From contig NZ_JAHNZZ010000001.1 of NCBI RefSeq assembly GCF_019039215.1, positions 1,195,496 through 1,259,495 on the forward strand: a stretch of DNA of 64,000 bases, in the 5' to 3' direction. The translations under genes and the position numbers were made by a program. How positions within the stretch are numbered: position 1 is the first letter of the stretch; every line of letters begins with the position of its first letter. The notes under the pieces are model-generated. The model was not told the DNA's origin, did not search any database, and saw only the letters and a program-made list of their open reading frames with translations. This document shows, piece by piece, positions 50,581 through 58,461 of this stretch. The stretch is from Bacillus sp. FJAT-29790 (GTDB lineage Bacteria > Bacillota > Bacilli > Bacillales > Cytobacillaceae).

Positions 50581-50924
50581 GAATAAACCTCCTTTTTAAG
50601 AACCCTAAATCATGGGAATGGGTTCTTTTCTTGATTTAAGATGTGCCAAAAGGAGGATTCTATTCAAAAAAATAAAACTTTATTTGAATAATGATTAAAA
50701 AGTTTTTTTGTGCAGCAAAAGAGGATCTTTCGAACTCTCAACAGAACAATCGACGACAACACACAAATGAACCTTGAGAATGAAAACCAGGAAAAATTTT
50801 ATTCATCTCATCACTTCACTTTACTAAAGACAAGCAATTTTATTCTTAATGGCACATACATATATGACTAGGGCTTCGTGCATTAAAATTACAAAATCGG
50901 GTTTAAACCGCGGAGGTGAAGAGG
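50581..50924. other. Intergenic region (344 bases) between coat operon and signalling cassette
   Basis: Divergent promoters for both sides must lie here. A perfect hairpin, AAGAACCC/GGGTTCTT at 50598-50627, sits in the 5' leader of the coat operon immediately before its ribosome binding site. No clear sigma-A, sigma-E or sigma-K promoter could be assigned by eye, and no gene is seen. Confidence 0.4.
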
Positions 50925-51143
50925 ATGTCAGATGGGCAAAAGGTTTTATTTTACTTGCTTTCGTTTTTTATTCCCGTTGTAGGAATTGTTCTAGGGATTA
51001 TCTGGATGAATGATCAAGATCTTGATAAAAAGAGTGTAGGTAAAAACTGTTTGATTACTGCTATTATTGCTACCGTTTTGAGCTGTGTATGCTGGTTTGC
51101 TCTCTCGGCTTTTTCGATGCTGCCAGGATATTATTACTACTAG
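50925..51143 (+). CDS. Small two-helix membrane protein at the head of the signalling cassette
   Basis: Protein of 72 residues with two transmembrane segments (FYLLSFFIPVVGIVLGIIW, residues ~9-27, and LITAIIATVLSCVCWFALSA, ~43-62), joined by a short acidic loop (MNDQDLDKK). The C-terminus is a Tyr cluster (PGYYYY). No family is named with confidence; the pattern recalls short membrane proteins that accompany zinc-ribbon or signalling genes. The ATG at 50925 has CGGAGGTG; GTG 50916 lies in the site itself. It precedes the DUF2085 gene by ~130 bases containing an 11-bp inverted repeat, and may be its own unit. Confidence 0.6.
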   Translation: MSDGQKVLFYLLSFFIPVVGIVLGIIWMNDQDLDKKSVGKNCLITAIIATVLSCVCWFALSAFSMLPGYYYY

Positions 51144-51158
51144 GCTGAAAATTAAAGA

Positions 51159-51245
51159 GGCTGACCAAAAATATGTATCAGTCAACACAATTACAATACT
51201 TTATCGATAATCTAGATTGTGGGATTATATGGGCTTTGGTCAGCC
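51159..51245. repeat. 11-bp inverted repeat with 65-base spacer
   Basis: GGCTGACCAAA at 51159-51169 and TTTGGTCAGCC at 51235-51245 are perfect complements. There is no T-run after the second arm. It lies between the small membrane protein and DUF2085 genes, and could be an mRNA structure or an element end. Confidence 0.5.
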
Positions 51246-51274
51246 GATTCTAATGAATACAGGAGGGATGTGCG

Positions 51275-51922
51275 ATAACCATTTTTGAAAAGATCTCATT
51301 TTTTTTAGGCCGAGCGATCTGTCATCAGCTCCCTGATCGGACATTTATGATCAATGGTCATTATTTGCCTGTTTGCGCTAGGGATACCGGTATTTATATT
51401 GGAATTTTTAGTTCACTGCTCGTACTTTTTGCCATGAAAAAAGTTCGAGCTACAACCATCCCGAATATAAAAATTAGCTTACTTCTTTTACTCTTGCTAT
51501 TTCCATTAATCATTGACGGTTTTAGTTCTTACCTCGGATTCTATTCAACAACAAACTTGATCCGTATGACAACAGGAATTTTGTTTGGAATCACTCTACC
51601 ACTTTTTCTAGTTCCCTTACTTTACAATTCCTCATCAAAAGAAACGGCTATTCCAGTGTTAACGAGATTCCATGAAATTTTTATTCCCCTCTCGCTTGCA
51701 GCTGCTATCGCTTTCCTTACTTACCAATCACTATTATCATATACAATCCTTCATGTCGTGATTATCGGGACGCTTATTTTTTGGATCTCATTATTATTTA
51801 TGCTTTATTTCACACGTTTAAAAAATAGGTATTTAGCAATCGGTCTTTCGTCGATAAGTAGTATTTTAGTTCTCACAACCTTGTCATATATCCATAGTCT
51901 TCTTCAGCCTTTTTATTTTTAA
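51275..51922 (+). CDS. DUF2085 membrane protein with apparent non-standard start codon
   Basis: Membrane protein of about 215 residues with roughly five helices. The DUF2085 signature AICHQLPDRTF followed by LPVCARDTGIYIG is present (usual form CHQ.P.RS and CARCTG; here the second cysteine of CARC is Asp). The first in-frame ATG, at 51347, lies after the CHQ motif and has no ribosome site. A strong AGGAGGG at 51261-51267 points to ATA at 51275 (or ATT at 51281) as the start, giving ITIFEKISFFLGRAICHQ. Either a rare AUA/AUU start is used, the ATG has mutated, or there is a base error. It lies 34 bases before the membrane PP2C gene, so it belongs to the signalling cassette. Function of the family unknown. 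Confidence 0.7.
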   Translation: MTIFEKISFFLGRAICHQLPDRTFMINGHYLPVCARDTGIYIGIFSSLLVLFAMKKVRATTIPNIKISLLLLLLLFPLIIDGFSSYLGFYSTTNLIRMTTGILFGITLPLFLVPLLYNSSSKETAIPVLTRFHEIFIPLSLAAAIAFLTYQSLLSYTILHVVIIGTLIFWISLLFMLYFTRLKNRYLAIGLSSISSILVLTTLSYIHSLLQPFYF

Positions 51923-51956
51923 AATCTATATCCACCTAAAAGGAGTGAGACTAAAC

Positions 51957-53009
51957 GTGCAGTTTCGGTTAATAGCAAGTGGAGGCATTTTATTATGTCT
52001 AAGTATTCTCCCTTTTTTTACGACAGTTGGATTAGCTAAATCAAGCAAACTGCCGACCCATATCGCCAATCTTGAGAACATGCTTAAAAACATCCCGTGC
52101 TGGGTCTATCTGCTCATTACTGGTGTTTTGATTGTTTTGTTTTATCTGATTTTTCAAAAATACATTAGAAAAGGTAGAAACCACAGCAATAGAAGCAAGC
52201 CAGATCCTTCGTCTGAACCCATTACAATTCGAAATTCAGTTTTCAAGGTGATTCCTGGAAATGCCCAGCACATAGGAGCCCGATCAGAACAGCAGGATGC
52301 CTTTGCTTTTTCAGATATTAGTGATGATCAGTTCATCCGGCAGTTTGGGGTGTTAGCGGTTTTGGCAGATGGAATGGGAGGGCTATCGGGAGGCAAAGAA
52401 GCAAGCCGATTAGCTGTCAACTCGTTTTTGGATCACTATTTGCATTCCTCTAATACACATTCAATTCCTGAAAAACTTGTAAATTCGGTGAAGATGGCAA
52501 ATGATGCAGTCTTACAGTTTGCCCGCGAAAATGGCCTAGAGGGAGGTGTCGGCACAACGCTCATTGCTGCTGTGGTGCTTAATAATCAATTGTACTGTTT
52601 GTCTGTTGGGGATAGTCGGATTTATTTGCATCAAGGAGAGGCATTAACACAATTGACGACAGATCATATTTATGCAAATGAGTTAGATGAGAAAGCGGCG
52701 TTTGGAGAGATCACGATGGAGGAGGCCGAAAATGATCCCCAAAGAGAAAGCTTAACAAGTTTTCTAGGTTTGGAACGATTAGAGGAACTCGATGTGACGA
52801 TGGAGCCGATACAGTTATACGAAGGGGACTCGGTCATTCTTTGCAGCGATGGTCTGTATGGATCGGTTACGAATCATGAAATGATCGATGCATGTCGCCG
52901 CTTATCCGCACAAGAGGCTGCAGAAGAACTGATTGAAATGGCGTTACGCAAACAAAAACCGAATCAAGATAACGCAACCGTTGCGCTATTAACAATTAGG
53001 ATTTGTTAA
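51957..53009 (+). CDS. Membrane-anchored PP2C-type Ser/Thr phosphatase
   Basis: Protein of 350 residues. The N-terminus has a signal-like helix (residues ~5-27) and a second transmembrane helix (~48-68), then a cytoplasmic PP2C domain from ~95. PP2C motifs: GARSEQQDA, VLADGMGGLSGG (metal Asp), GVGTTLIAAV, SVGDSRIYLH, CSDGLYGSV and NQDNATVAL. The domain should remove phosphate from Ser/Thr in a Mn/Mg-dependent way, opposing the kinase encoded at 55175. Start GTG 51957 is 11 bases after AGGAG; GTG 51945 overlaps the site. Co-directional with the protease-FHA gene downstream. Anchoring to the membrane would place it next to the receptor kinase. Confidence 0.88.
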   Translation: MQFRLIASGGILLCLSILPFFTTVGLAKSSKLPTHIANLENMLKNIPCWVYLLITGVLIVLFYLIFQKYIRKGRNHSNRSKPDPSSEPITIRNSVFKVIPGNAQHIGARSEQQDAFAFSDISDDQFIRQFGVLAVLADGMGGLSGGKEASRLAVNSFLDHYLHSSNTHSIPEKLVNSVKMANDAVLQFARENGLEGGVGTTLIAAVVLNNQLYCLSVGDSRIYLHQGEALTQLTTDHIYANELDEKAAFGEITMEEAENDPQRESLTSFLGLERLEELDVTMEPIQLYEGDSVILCSDGLYGSVTNHEMIDACRRLSAQEAAEELIEMALRKQKPNQDNATVALLTIRIC

Positions 53010-53025
53010 AGGTCGATGTTGATAA

Positions 53026-53139
53026 ATGCGTAATAGCGGGATGATTTTGCCAGAAGAGCCATTTTTGCGGGGAGAAACCCGCCTCTCGGATGTAAATCGA
53101 TCTCGCCACTTATATCGTTTAGAGACTACTGTTGAATAA
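53026..53139 (+). CDS. Possible small ORF inside the signalling cassette
   Basis: A 37-codon frame (MRNSGMILPEEPFLRGETRL onward) fills almost the whole gap between the PP2C and protease genes. It is hydrophilic and Arg/Glu-rich. The ribosome site is weak (AAAGG, 13 bases upstream). No homology is recognised. It could be a real small protein, the start of a deleted cassette gene, or chance. Confidence 0.3.
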   Translation: MRNSGMILPEEPFLRGETRLSDVNRSRHLYRLETTVE

Positions 53140-53163
53140 AGTTAAATAAGGGAGGGATGGATT

Positions 53164-54423
53164 TTGGTTCAATCTTTTAAGGGAACAGGCAGTCAAATGC
53201 TTAAAGCAACACTATTATTATCTTCATTTATCCTTATGTTTTTCTTTTCAAATCCGGTAAAAGCCGAAACGAGGTCGATTGACGAGCTTCGAAACAGTGT
53301 TGTCCGGATTCTTTGTTATGCCACAGATGGGGGCATTTATACAGGTTCTGGGTTTGCAGTTGGATCAAGTGAGCCTGTCCGTCATATTGTGACAAACTAC
53401 CACGTTGTTGAGCCAAATCTTGATGGAGTGGCCATCCTCCTTTCTAAAGAAGACCAAATAGAGGCAAAGGTTATTGCATTCGATATGGTAAAAGACATTG
53501 CCGTCTTAGAATTATCTCAGGATTTGTATAAAAGACCGCCTATGGAGCTAGGGAAAATTGAAGATGTTAAAGCAAGTCAAGAAGTGTATGCACTTGGATT
53601 CCCAGGGGCAGCCGACTTAATTAATGATACGCCATCCGGTGAACCTGATGACGTCACCATTACGAAAGGAATTATTAGTAAAATTTCAACTCAGGGTGGC
53701 AGGGGGATTTTTCAAATCGATGTTGCGATAAACCCTGGGAATTCCGGCGGCCCATTAGTGAATGCCAATGGGCAAGTGATTGGAATTAATACGTTTGGAG
53801 TGACGATAGCATCTGGAATTAATGGATCAGTAAAGGTGAACGAATTGATTCCAATTTTGGAATCCCGTGGGATTGCGTATTTGACAGGCACGAATGCAAT
53901 GACAGGGGAGGGAAAGGAGATTACAACCGGAACTTCAAACTCGCTCTGGTGGATCTTAGGTATTGCTGGTGCTGGGATTTTCTTTTTGCTAATCGTAGTG
54001 GTTCTTTTCGTTGTGGTTTTTAGGAAAAAAGGAAATAAGACCAGTCATGTGCCGAATCATGCACCTGCTCCCGCTCCCGTTTCATCACCGCTCGTACAAA
54101 AACCGATGTTAAATGGTCTATCAGGTTATTTTGCCGGTCAAACAATAGAATTAGATCAAAATTATTTGTCTATTGGCCGTGATGCCAAGCAATGCCAGCT
54201 AGTCTTTCCACTTCAAACGGAGGAGATTAGCAGGAGACATTGTACACTTCGCTTCGACAAAGCCAGCCAGACCTTTACGATAGAGGATAGCTCCTCAAAT
54301 GGTACGTATCTGCAATCTGGTGAACGAATCCCACAAGGGAAGGTGACCCAGTTGCGTTCTGGTGATCGTTTTTATGTAAGTTCTACCGAAAACATGTTTG
54401 AAGTCCGATTGGAGAGCCGATAA
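53164..54423 (+). CDS. Exported trypsin-like (S1C) serine protease fused to a cytoplasmic FHA domain
   Basis: Protein of 419 residues with an unusual bipartite design. Residues ~13-34 are a signal/anchor helix ending in VKAETRS. The S1C chymotrypsin-fold protease (~40-240) has a complete triad: His80 in VTNYHVV, Asp111 in DMVKDIAVLEL, and Ser194 in NPGNSGGPLV. There is no PDZ domain. A second transmembrane helix (~261-286, WWILGIAGAGIFFLLIVVV) is followed by KKGNK (stop-transfer) and a Pro/Ala linker. A C-terminal FHA domain (~335-415) shows LSIGRD, ISRRHC and SSNGTYL, all phosphothreonine-binding signature residues. The protease therefore lies outside and the FHA inside the cell. TTG start 53164 follows GGGAGGG; ATG 53197 is an alternative. 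It abuts the PP2C gene (1 base apart). Confidence 0.9.
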   Translation: MVQSFKGTGSQMLKATLLLSSFILMFFFSNPVKAETRSIDELRNSVVRILCYATDGGIYTGSGFAVGSSEPVRHIVTNYHVVEPNLDGVAILLSKEDQIEAKVIAFDMVKDIAVLELSQDLYKRPPMELGKIEDVKASQEVYALGFPGAADLINDTPSGEPDDVTITKGIISKISTQGGRGIFQIDVAINPGNSGGPLVNANGQVIGINTFGVTIASGINGSVKVNELIPILESRGIAYLTGTNAMTGEGKEITTGTSNSLWWILGIAGAGIFFLLIVVVLFVVVFRKKGNKTSHVPNHAPAPAPVSSPLVQKPMLNGLSGYFAGQTIELDQNYLSIGRDAKQCQLVFPLQTEEISRRHCTLRFDKASQTFTIEDSSSNGTYLQSGERIPQGKVTQLRSGDRFYVSSTENMFEVRLESR

Positions 54424-54424
54424 A

Positions 54425-55150
54425 ATGCAGTTCCAAACCGCGTTAATATCCGATAAAGGCGGAAGAAATGTGAATCAGGATTTTGCTGCTTACTGTGAAT
54501 CAGATCATGGCGGCTGCTGGGCGCTTGCAGATGGATTAGGTGGCTATCAATCTGGAGAAGTAGCGGCGAAACTAGCTGTTGAAACGATTTTGCAGGAATA
54601 TAAACATAATAGTTGTTCAAATTGGATAAAGGAGGGTATTGAAAAAACGCAAACAATCATTCATCAACAACAGAAATCCGGCATAAATAAAAGATCCATG
54701 CGAACGACCATTGTCATCTTAACTTTTGAAAATGACAAGGCATGCTGGGCCCATGTAGGTGATTCTAGGGTTTACCACATAAGGGAAGGCCGAGTGATCG
54801 CACAAACAAAGGATCATAGTGTATGTCAAGCACTTGTTAACGCTGGGGAAATTACACCAGAGCTAATACGTTTTCATGAAGACCGAAATCGGCTTTATCG
54901 GGTATTAGGATCAGACGGCGCTGTTAAAGCAACGATTCTCAATGATGAAGTATCGATTCAGCAAGGGGACGCATTCCTACTTTGCTCTGATGGATTTTGG
55001 GAGTACGTTACGGAAATAGAAATGGAGAATACAAGAATTAGCGCTTCTACACCCTTCGAGTGGCTGCAAAAGATGGAAGCGATTCTAAATGAACGTATTT
55101 TAGAAGGAAACGATAACTATAGTGCACTAGCCGTATTTGTAAGCTCTTAA
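54425..55150 (+). CDS. Soluble PP2C-type Ser/Thr phosphatase
   Basis: Cytosolic PP2C domain of 241 residues, similar to PrpC/Stp1-type phosphatases. Motifs: ISDKGGRNVNQDFAAYC (metal Asp), WALADGLGGYQSG, MRTTIVILTF, HVGDSRVYH, ITPELIRFHEDRNRLYRVLG, LLCSDGFWEYV, and a C-terminal GNDNYSALAVFV where PP2C usually has DN. It starts one base after the protease-FHA stop, so the genes are co-transcribed and probably translationally coupled; the GGAGAG at the end of the previous gene is its ribosome site. The second PP2C of the cassette, without membrane helices, so presumably it has a different target from the membrane PP2C. Confidence 0.9.
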   Translation: MQFQTALISDKGGRNVNQDFAAYCESDHGGCWALADGLGGYQSGEVAAKLAVETILQEYKHNSCSNWIKEGIEKTQTIIHQQQKSGINKRSMRTTIVILTFENDKACWAHVGDSRVYHIREGRVIAQTKDHSVCQALVNAGEITPELIRFHEDRNRLYRVLGSDGAVKATILNDEVSIQQGDAFLLCSDGFWEYVTEIEMENTRISASTPFEWLQKMEAILNERILEGNDNYSALAVFVSS

Positions 55151-55174
55151 ACATTTTTGTAATGGGGTGAAGCG

Positions 55175-57658
55175 ATGGCGGATTATGATCATCTTTGTTT
55201 AGGATGTATGGGGGAAAAAGGGTCGGAATCTGTTTGCCCCCACTGTGGCTGGGTAGAAGGGACACCAGCAGAAGCACCACAGCATTTGCCGCCTGGGACG
55301 ATTTTACATGAGAAATATCTGCTTGGCAGAGTTCTTGGACACGGCGGTTTTGGGATTACGTATTTAGCTTGGGATATGAATCTAGATATGAAACTAGCCA
55401 TTAAGGAGTATATGCCGCGTGACTTTGCAACAAGGGCACCAGAACAAACAATGGTTTCCGTTTTTTCAGGCGGGCTTGATACTCATTTTGAACATGGTTT
55501 AAAAAATTTTTTAGATGAAGCAAAAACATTAGCGCAATTTAATAATCATCCTGGAATTGTTGGTGTCCGTGATTTTTTTAGACAAAATGGAACTGCTTAT
55601 TTAGTGATGTACTATCTGGAAGGAATTGATTTTAAACAATATTTAGCAACACAAGGGGGGAAAATTCCTTTTCAGGCGGCTCTTTCGATTATGATGCCTG
55701 TCATAGATGCATTACGCGAAGTCCATCGAACAGGGACGCTGCACCGGGACATTAGCCCGGATAACATCTATATAACGGCTGAAGGGCAAGTAAAAGTATT
55801 GGATTTTGGCGCAGCTCGCCATGCAATTAGTGAGTTTAGTAAAAGTATTTCGGTCATTTTAAAACCTGGATATGCACCGGAAGAACAATACCGCAGTAAA
55901 GGAAAACAAGGTCCATGGACAGATGTGTATGCAACGGCAGCAACTCTTTACCGGGCAATCGTTGGGCATGTTCCGCCTGAATCACTTGATCGGCTTGAAG
56001 AAGATTCCATTGTCCCTCCTTCCAAACTAGGTGTCGAAATTCCTGAAAAAGCAGAAGCTGCATTAATGAAGGCTTTAGCGGTTAAGGCCGCTGATCGCTA
56101 TCAATCAATGGAAGCATTTCAACAAGATTTATTTACCAATACGGATTTAAGTGTTGAACCTATTGAGGCTGTTTCAAGTAGTGCAGCTATAGCACCTGAT
56201 CCGAAAACAAAAGCAGTAAAAAATAAACAGGCTCCAATCGATCCACCAAAGAAAAAAGCGATTTCAAAATGGGTTTGGATTGGTGGTGGAGTAGCGGTTG
56301 CCATCTTTTTGACTGTAGGCCTTATCGGGACTCTATTTATATTGGGGTTATCAGCAGATGAGGAGCCGGCAAAACCTGCAACAAATGTCAATTTGGCTGA
56401 TCAACCTCAGAAAAAGAACACTGGCAACATTCAAAAAACAGTCAAACAAGTGACTGTTCCAAAGGTGATAAATACCCGTGAAGACGATGTAAAGCTTCTA
56501 TTAGAGAATGAAGGATTGAAGCTTGGAGAAATCACCTATGTGGAGAGTATTTATGCAAAAAAAGGAGTGGTAATGAACCAATCACTGAAGCCTGATGATA
56601 AGGCGAATGAAAATGATGCCATAAACCTAGAGGTTAGTAAAGGGATCGAACTTCCATTTGATAAAGAAACAATTAAAGCAAAAGGACTGGATCTCGTAAA
56701 TGAATACTGGGATAAGGGGTATGAGTTGGATGGAAATAGTGATACAGAAGGAGCCTTAAAATATTATCTTCAAGCGAGAGATATGGCAAGTGTCCTTTAT
56801 TTTTCAAGTATTGGTCACCCCGATGTTTTATACTCCCTCGGTTTATTAGAATATAATACCGCAATTCGTAAACTAGATTTAGGTTATTATGAATATGCCC
56901 TCCATGATATTAGAAATAGTGTACTTTGGCTAGAAGATTTCTTAGAAGAGGACGAAGATTTTCGAAAGGACCCGGTTCAATTAGCCGTTTCATATGGAGA
57001 GCAGTCCTACATTCAGCTTCTAAATAATATGCCTGAAGAAGCGGCAAAATCAGCTGTAAAAGCACTTGAAATTGATCCAGATAATATCATGTATCAAATC
57101 AATGTCGCTCATGCTCATTTATTATTAGGTGATTATGATTATGCAGAAGATATATATGGAGAGTTAATGAATGAAAAAGTCAATGACAATCAGACTGTTA
57201 AAGAATTTGTTTTAGAAGATTTCAAGTATTTTAGAAAAATTAATATTACTCATCCTGATATGGAGAAAATCGAAAAAATATACACGGATTCGAATGCTGC
57301 TATGTACTCGGATGAAGATGAAGTAGAAATTACGATATATGCCAATGGGATCGCTTTTGAGGAAGAGGACGTGAAGGGTTATATGATGACGATTGATCCG
57401 AACACGCCCGATTATGCTGGAGCGGAGAAAGACGTCACCGCCTTTTTCGCAAATTTTGACAAAATTGAAGTAACGATTGATTCGATAGACGTTTTGGAGG
57501 TAAATGGCAATACCGCAAAGGCAAAAGTGGTTCAATCACTCACTTATTCAGATAGCACCCAAGGGTATGTCTCAAACAGTACATTGATTCATTATCTTGT
57601 CCGTTCGGATGGGCTTTATAAGTGGCTAATTACGAGGACGGAAGTTAAAGGGGGTTAA
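55175..57658 (+). CDS. Zinc-ribbon Ser/Thr protein kinase with transmembrane helix, PASTA domain and TPR-like region
   Basis: Receptor-type kinase of 827 residues. Order: zinc ribbon (Cys8, Cys11, Cys21, Cys24; CLGCM and CPHCG), linker, Hanks-type kinase domain (~45-310) with glycine loop GHGGFG (55-60), ATP Lys77 in AIKEY, HRD 190-192 (written HRDISPDN), DFG 210-212 and the APEEQY activation segment. A Lys/Pro-rich juxtamembrane region follows, then one transmembrane helix (~366-391), one PASTA-like repeat (~426-490, TVPKVINTREDDVKLLLENEGL) and an extracellular helical repeat region (~515-690) like TPRs, ending in an NTF2-like domain (~720-827). PASTA repeats sense muropeptides in PrkC/PknB. 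It starts 24 bases after the PP2C gene and is followed by the zinc-ribbon FHA gene after 4 bases. Confidence 0.92.
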   Translation: MADYDHLCLGCMGEKGSESVCPHCGWVEGTPAEAPQHLPPGTILHEKYLLGRVLGHGGFGITYLAWDMNLDMKLAIKEYMPRDFATRAPEQTMVSVFSGGLDTHFEHGLKNFLDEAKTLAQFNNHPGIVGVRDFFRQNGTAYLVMYYLEGIDFKQYLATQGGKIPFQAALSIMMPVIDALREVHRTGTLHRDISPDNIYITAEGQVKVLDFGAARHAISEFSKSISVILKPGYAPEEQYRSKGKQGPWTDVYATAATLYRAIVGHVPPESLDRLEEDSIVPPSKLGVEIPEKAEAALMKALAVKAADRYQSMEAFQQDLFTNTDLSVEPIEAVSSSAAIAPDPKTKAVKNKQAPIDPPKKKAISKWVWIGGGVAVAIFLTVGLIGTLFILGLSADEEPAKPATNVNLADQPQKKNTGNIQKTVKQVTVPKVINTREDDVKLLLENEGLKLGEITYVESIYAKKGVVMNQSLKPDDKANENDAINLEVSKGIELPFDKETIKAKGLDLVNEYWDKGYELDGNSDTEGALKYYLQARDMASVLYFSSIGHPDVLYSLGLLEYNTAIRKLDLGYYEYALHDIRNSVLWLEDFLEEDEDFRKDPVQLAVSYGEQSYIQLLNNMPEEAAKSAVKALEIDPDNIMYQINVAHAHLLLGDYDYAEDIYGELMNEKVNDNQTVKEFVLEDFKYFRKINITHPDMEKIEKIYTDSNAAMYSDEDEVEITIYANGIAFEEEDVKGYMMTIDPNTPDYAGAEKDVTAFFANFDKIEVTIDSIDVLEVNGNTAKAKVVQSLTYSDSTQGYVSNSTLIHYLVRSDGLYKWLITRTEVKGG

Positions 57659-57662
57659 AAAC

Positions 57663-58259
57663 ATGAAGCGCTGTTCAAGCGGACATTATTATGATGAAAC
57701 AAAACATAGCTTATGTCCACATTGTGGGGTCAATATTGATTTAAACTTAGGCGTGACGATGCCAAAGCGACCAACAGCAGGAGACGACCTTGCAAAAACG
57801 CAAGCAAAATATCCAGATGCTAGTCCTGAATTAGGTAAAACTGTCGCCAGAATACCAGAAGGAATGGGGCCCCGACAAAATGACGGAAAAACCATTGCTG
57901 TGATACGAAAACAAATGGGTATCGATCCGGTCGTAGGCTGGTTAGTCTGCATCGAAGGACCAGATAAAGGCAAAGACTTCCGAATTCGCAGCGAACGAAA
58001 CTTCATTGGACGCTCCGAAAAAATGGATATCTCTATTACGGGAGATGAAGCGATTTCAAGAGAAAACCATGCGATTGTCAGCTATAGTCCGAAGAAACAA
58101 CAATTTCGAGTCTATCCTGGCGAATCACGGGGGCTAGTCTATCTAAACGATGAAGAAGTCATAACTGCAGACGAGCTTAAGCTATACGACATCATTGAAC
58201 TAGGAAAAACAAAGTTGATGTTTGTTCCGTTTTGCAGCGGGCAGTTTCAGTGGGAATAA
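57663..58259 (+). CDS. Zinc-ribbon FHA-domain protein
   Basis: Cytosolic protein of 198 residues. Residues 1-24 form a zinc ribbon or half ribbon (Cys4, then Cys18 and Cys21 in CPHCG; GHYYDETKHSLCPHCG), similar in style to that of the kinase upstream. The linker (~35-85) holds threonines in LAKTQA, GKTVARI and GKTIAVI that look like kinase target sites. The FHA domain (~90-190) shows FIGRSE, ISRENHAI and the VYLNDEEV turn; it lacks the exact SxxH spacing of canonical FHA because an Asn is inserted (SRENH). AAAGGGGG site; last gene of the signalling cassette. It probably reads the kinase's phospho-threonine marks or is auto-inhibited through its own linker. Confidence 0.85.
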   Translation: MKRCSSGHYYDETKHSLCPHCGVNIDLNLGVTMPKRPTAGDDLAKTQAKYPDASPELGKTVARIPEGMGPRQNDGKTIAVIRKQMGIDPVVGWLVCIEGPDKGKDFRIRSERNFIGRSEKMDISITGDEAISRENHAIVSYSPKKQQFRVYPGESRGLVYLNDEEVITADELKLYDIIELGKTKLMFVPFCSGQFQWE

Positions 58260-58388
58260 TAATTACTTTAAGTGGCTAGAGCAACTAAAAAGAGAATATC
58301 TTATTGAGAACGATGAAAGACACTTCATTTTATTGAAGTGCCTTTTTTAATTGGAAAAAATCGAGATAGATCATTCTAATATTAATTA

Positions 58389-58436
58389 TTGACAATTCCA
58401 AAAAAATAATTTACATTTCATATGAGTGATTACTCA
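58389..58436 (+). promoter_or_regulatory. Promoter and operator of the ABC-TetR-HlyD operon
   Basis: -35 TTGACA (58389-58394), 17-base spacer, -10 TACATT (58412-58417). A perfect dyad TGAGT-GATT-ACTCA at 58423-58436 lies over the expected transcription start, as for a TetR-type operator. The TetR gene inside the same operon (60240) is the likely ligand-responsive repressor. Confidence 0.6.
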
Positions 58437-58461
58437 CATTATTTCCGAAAGGAGTAACCCG

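Noticed and set aside
53069..53084. Small GC hairpin GCGGG/CCCGC between the PP2C and protease genes
   Set aside because: Only a 5-bp stem without T-run; too weak to be called a terminator, and it overlaps the candidate small ORF.
58426..58461. Upstream ATG-like start for the efflux ATPase at 58426
   Set aside because: It would begin inside the operator dyad; AAAGGAG correctly spaced to GTG 58462 defines the start.
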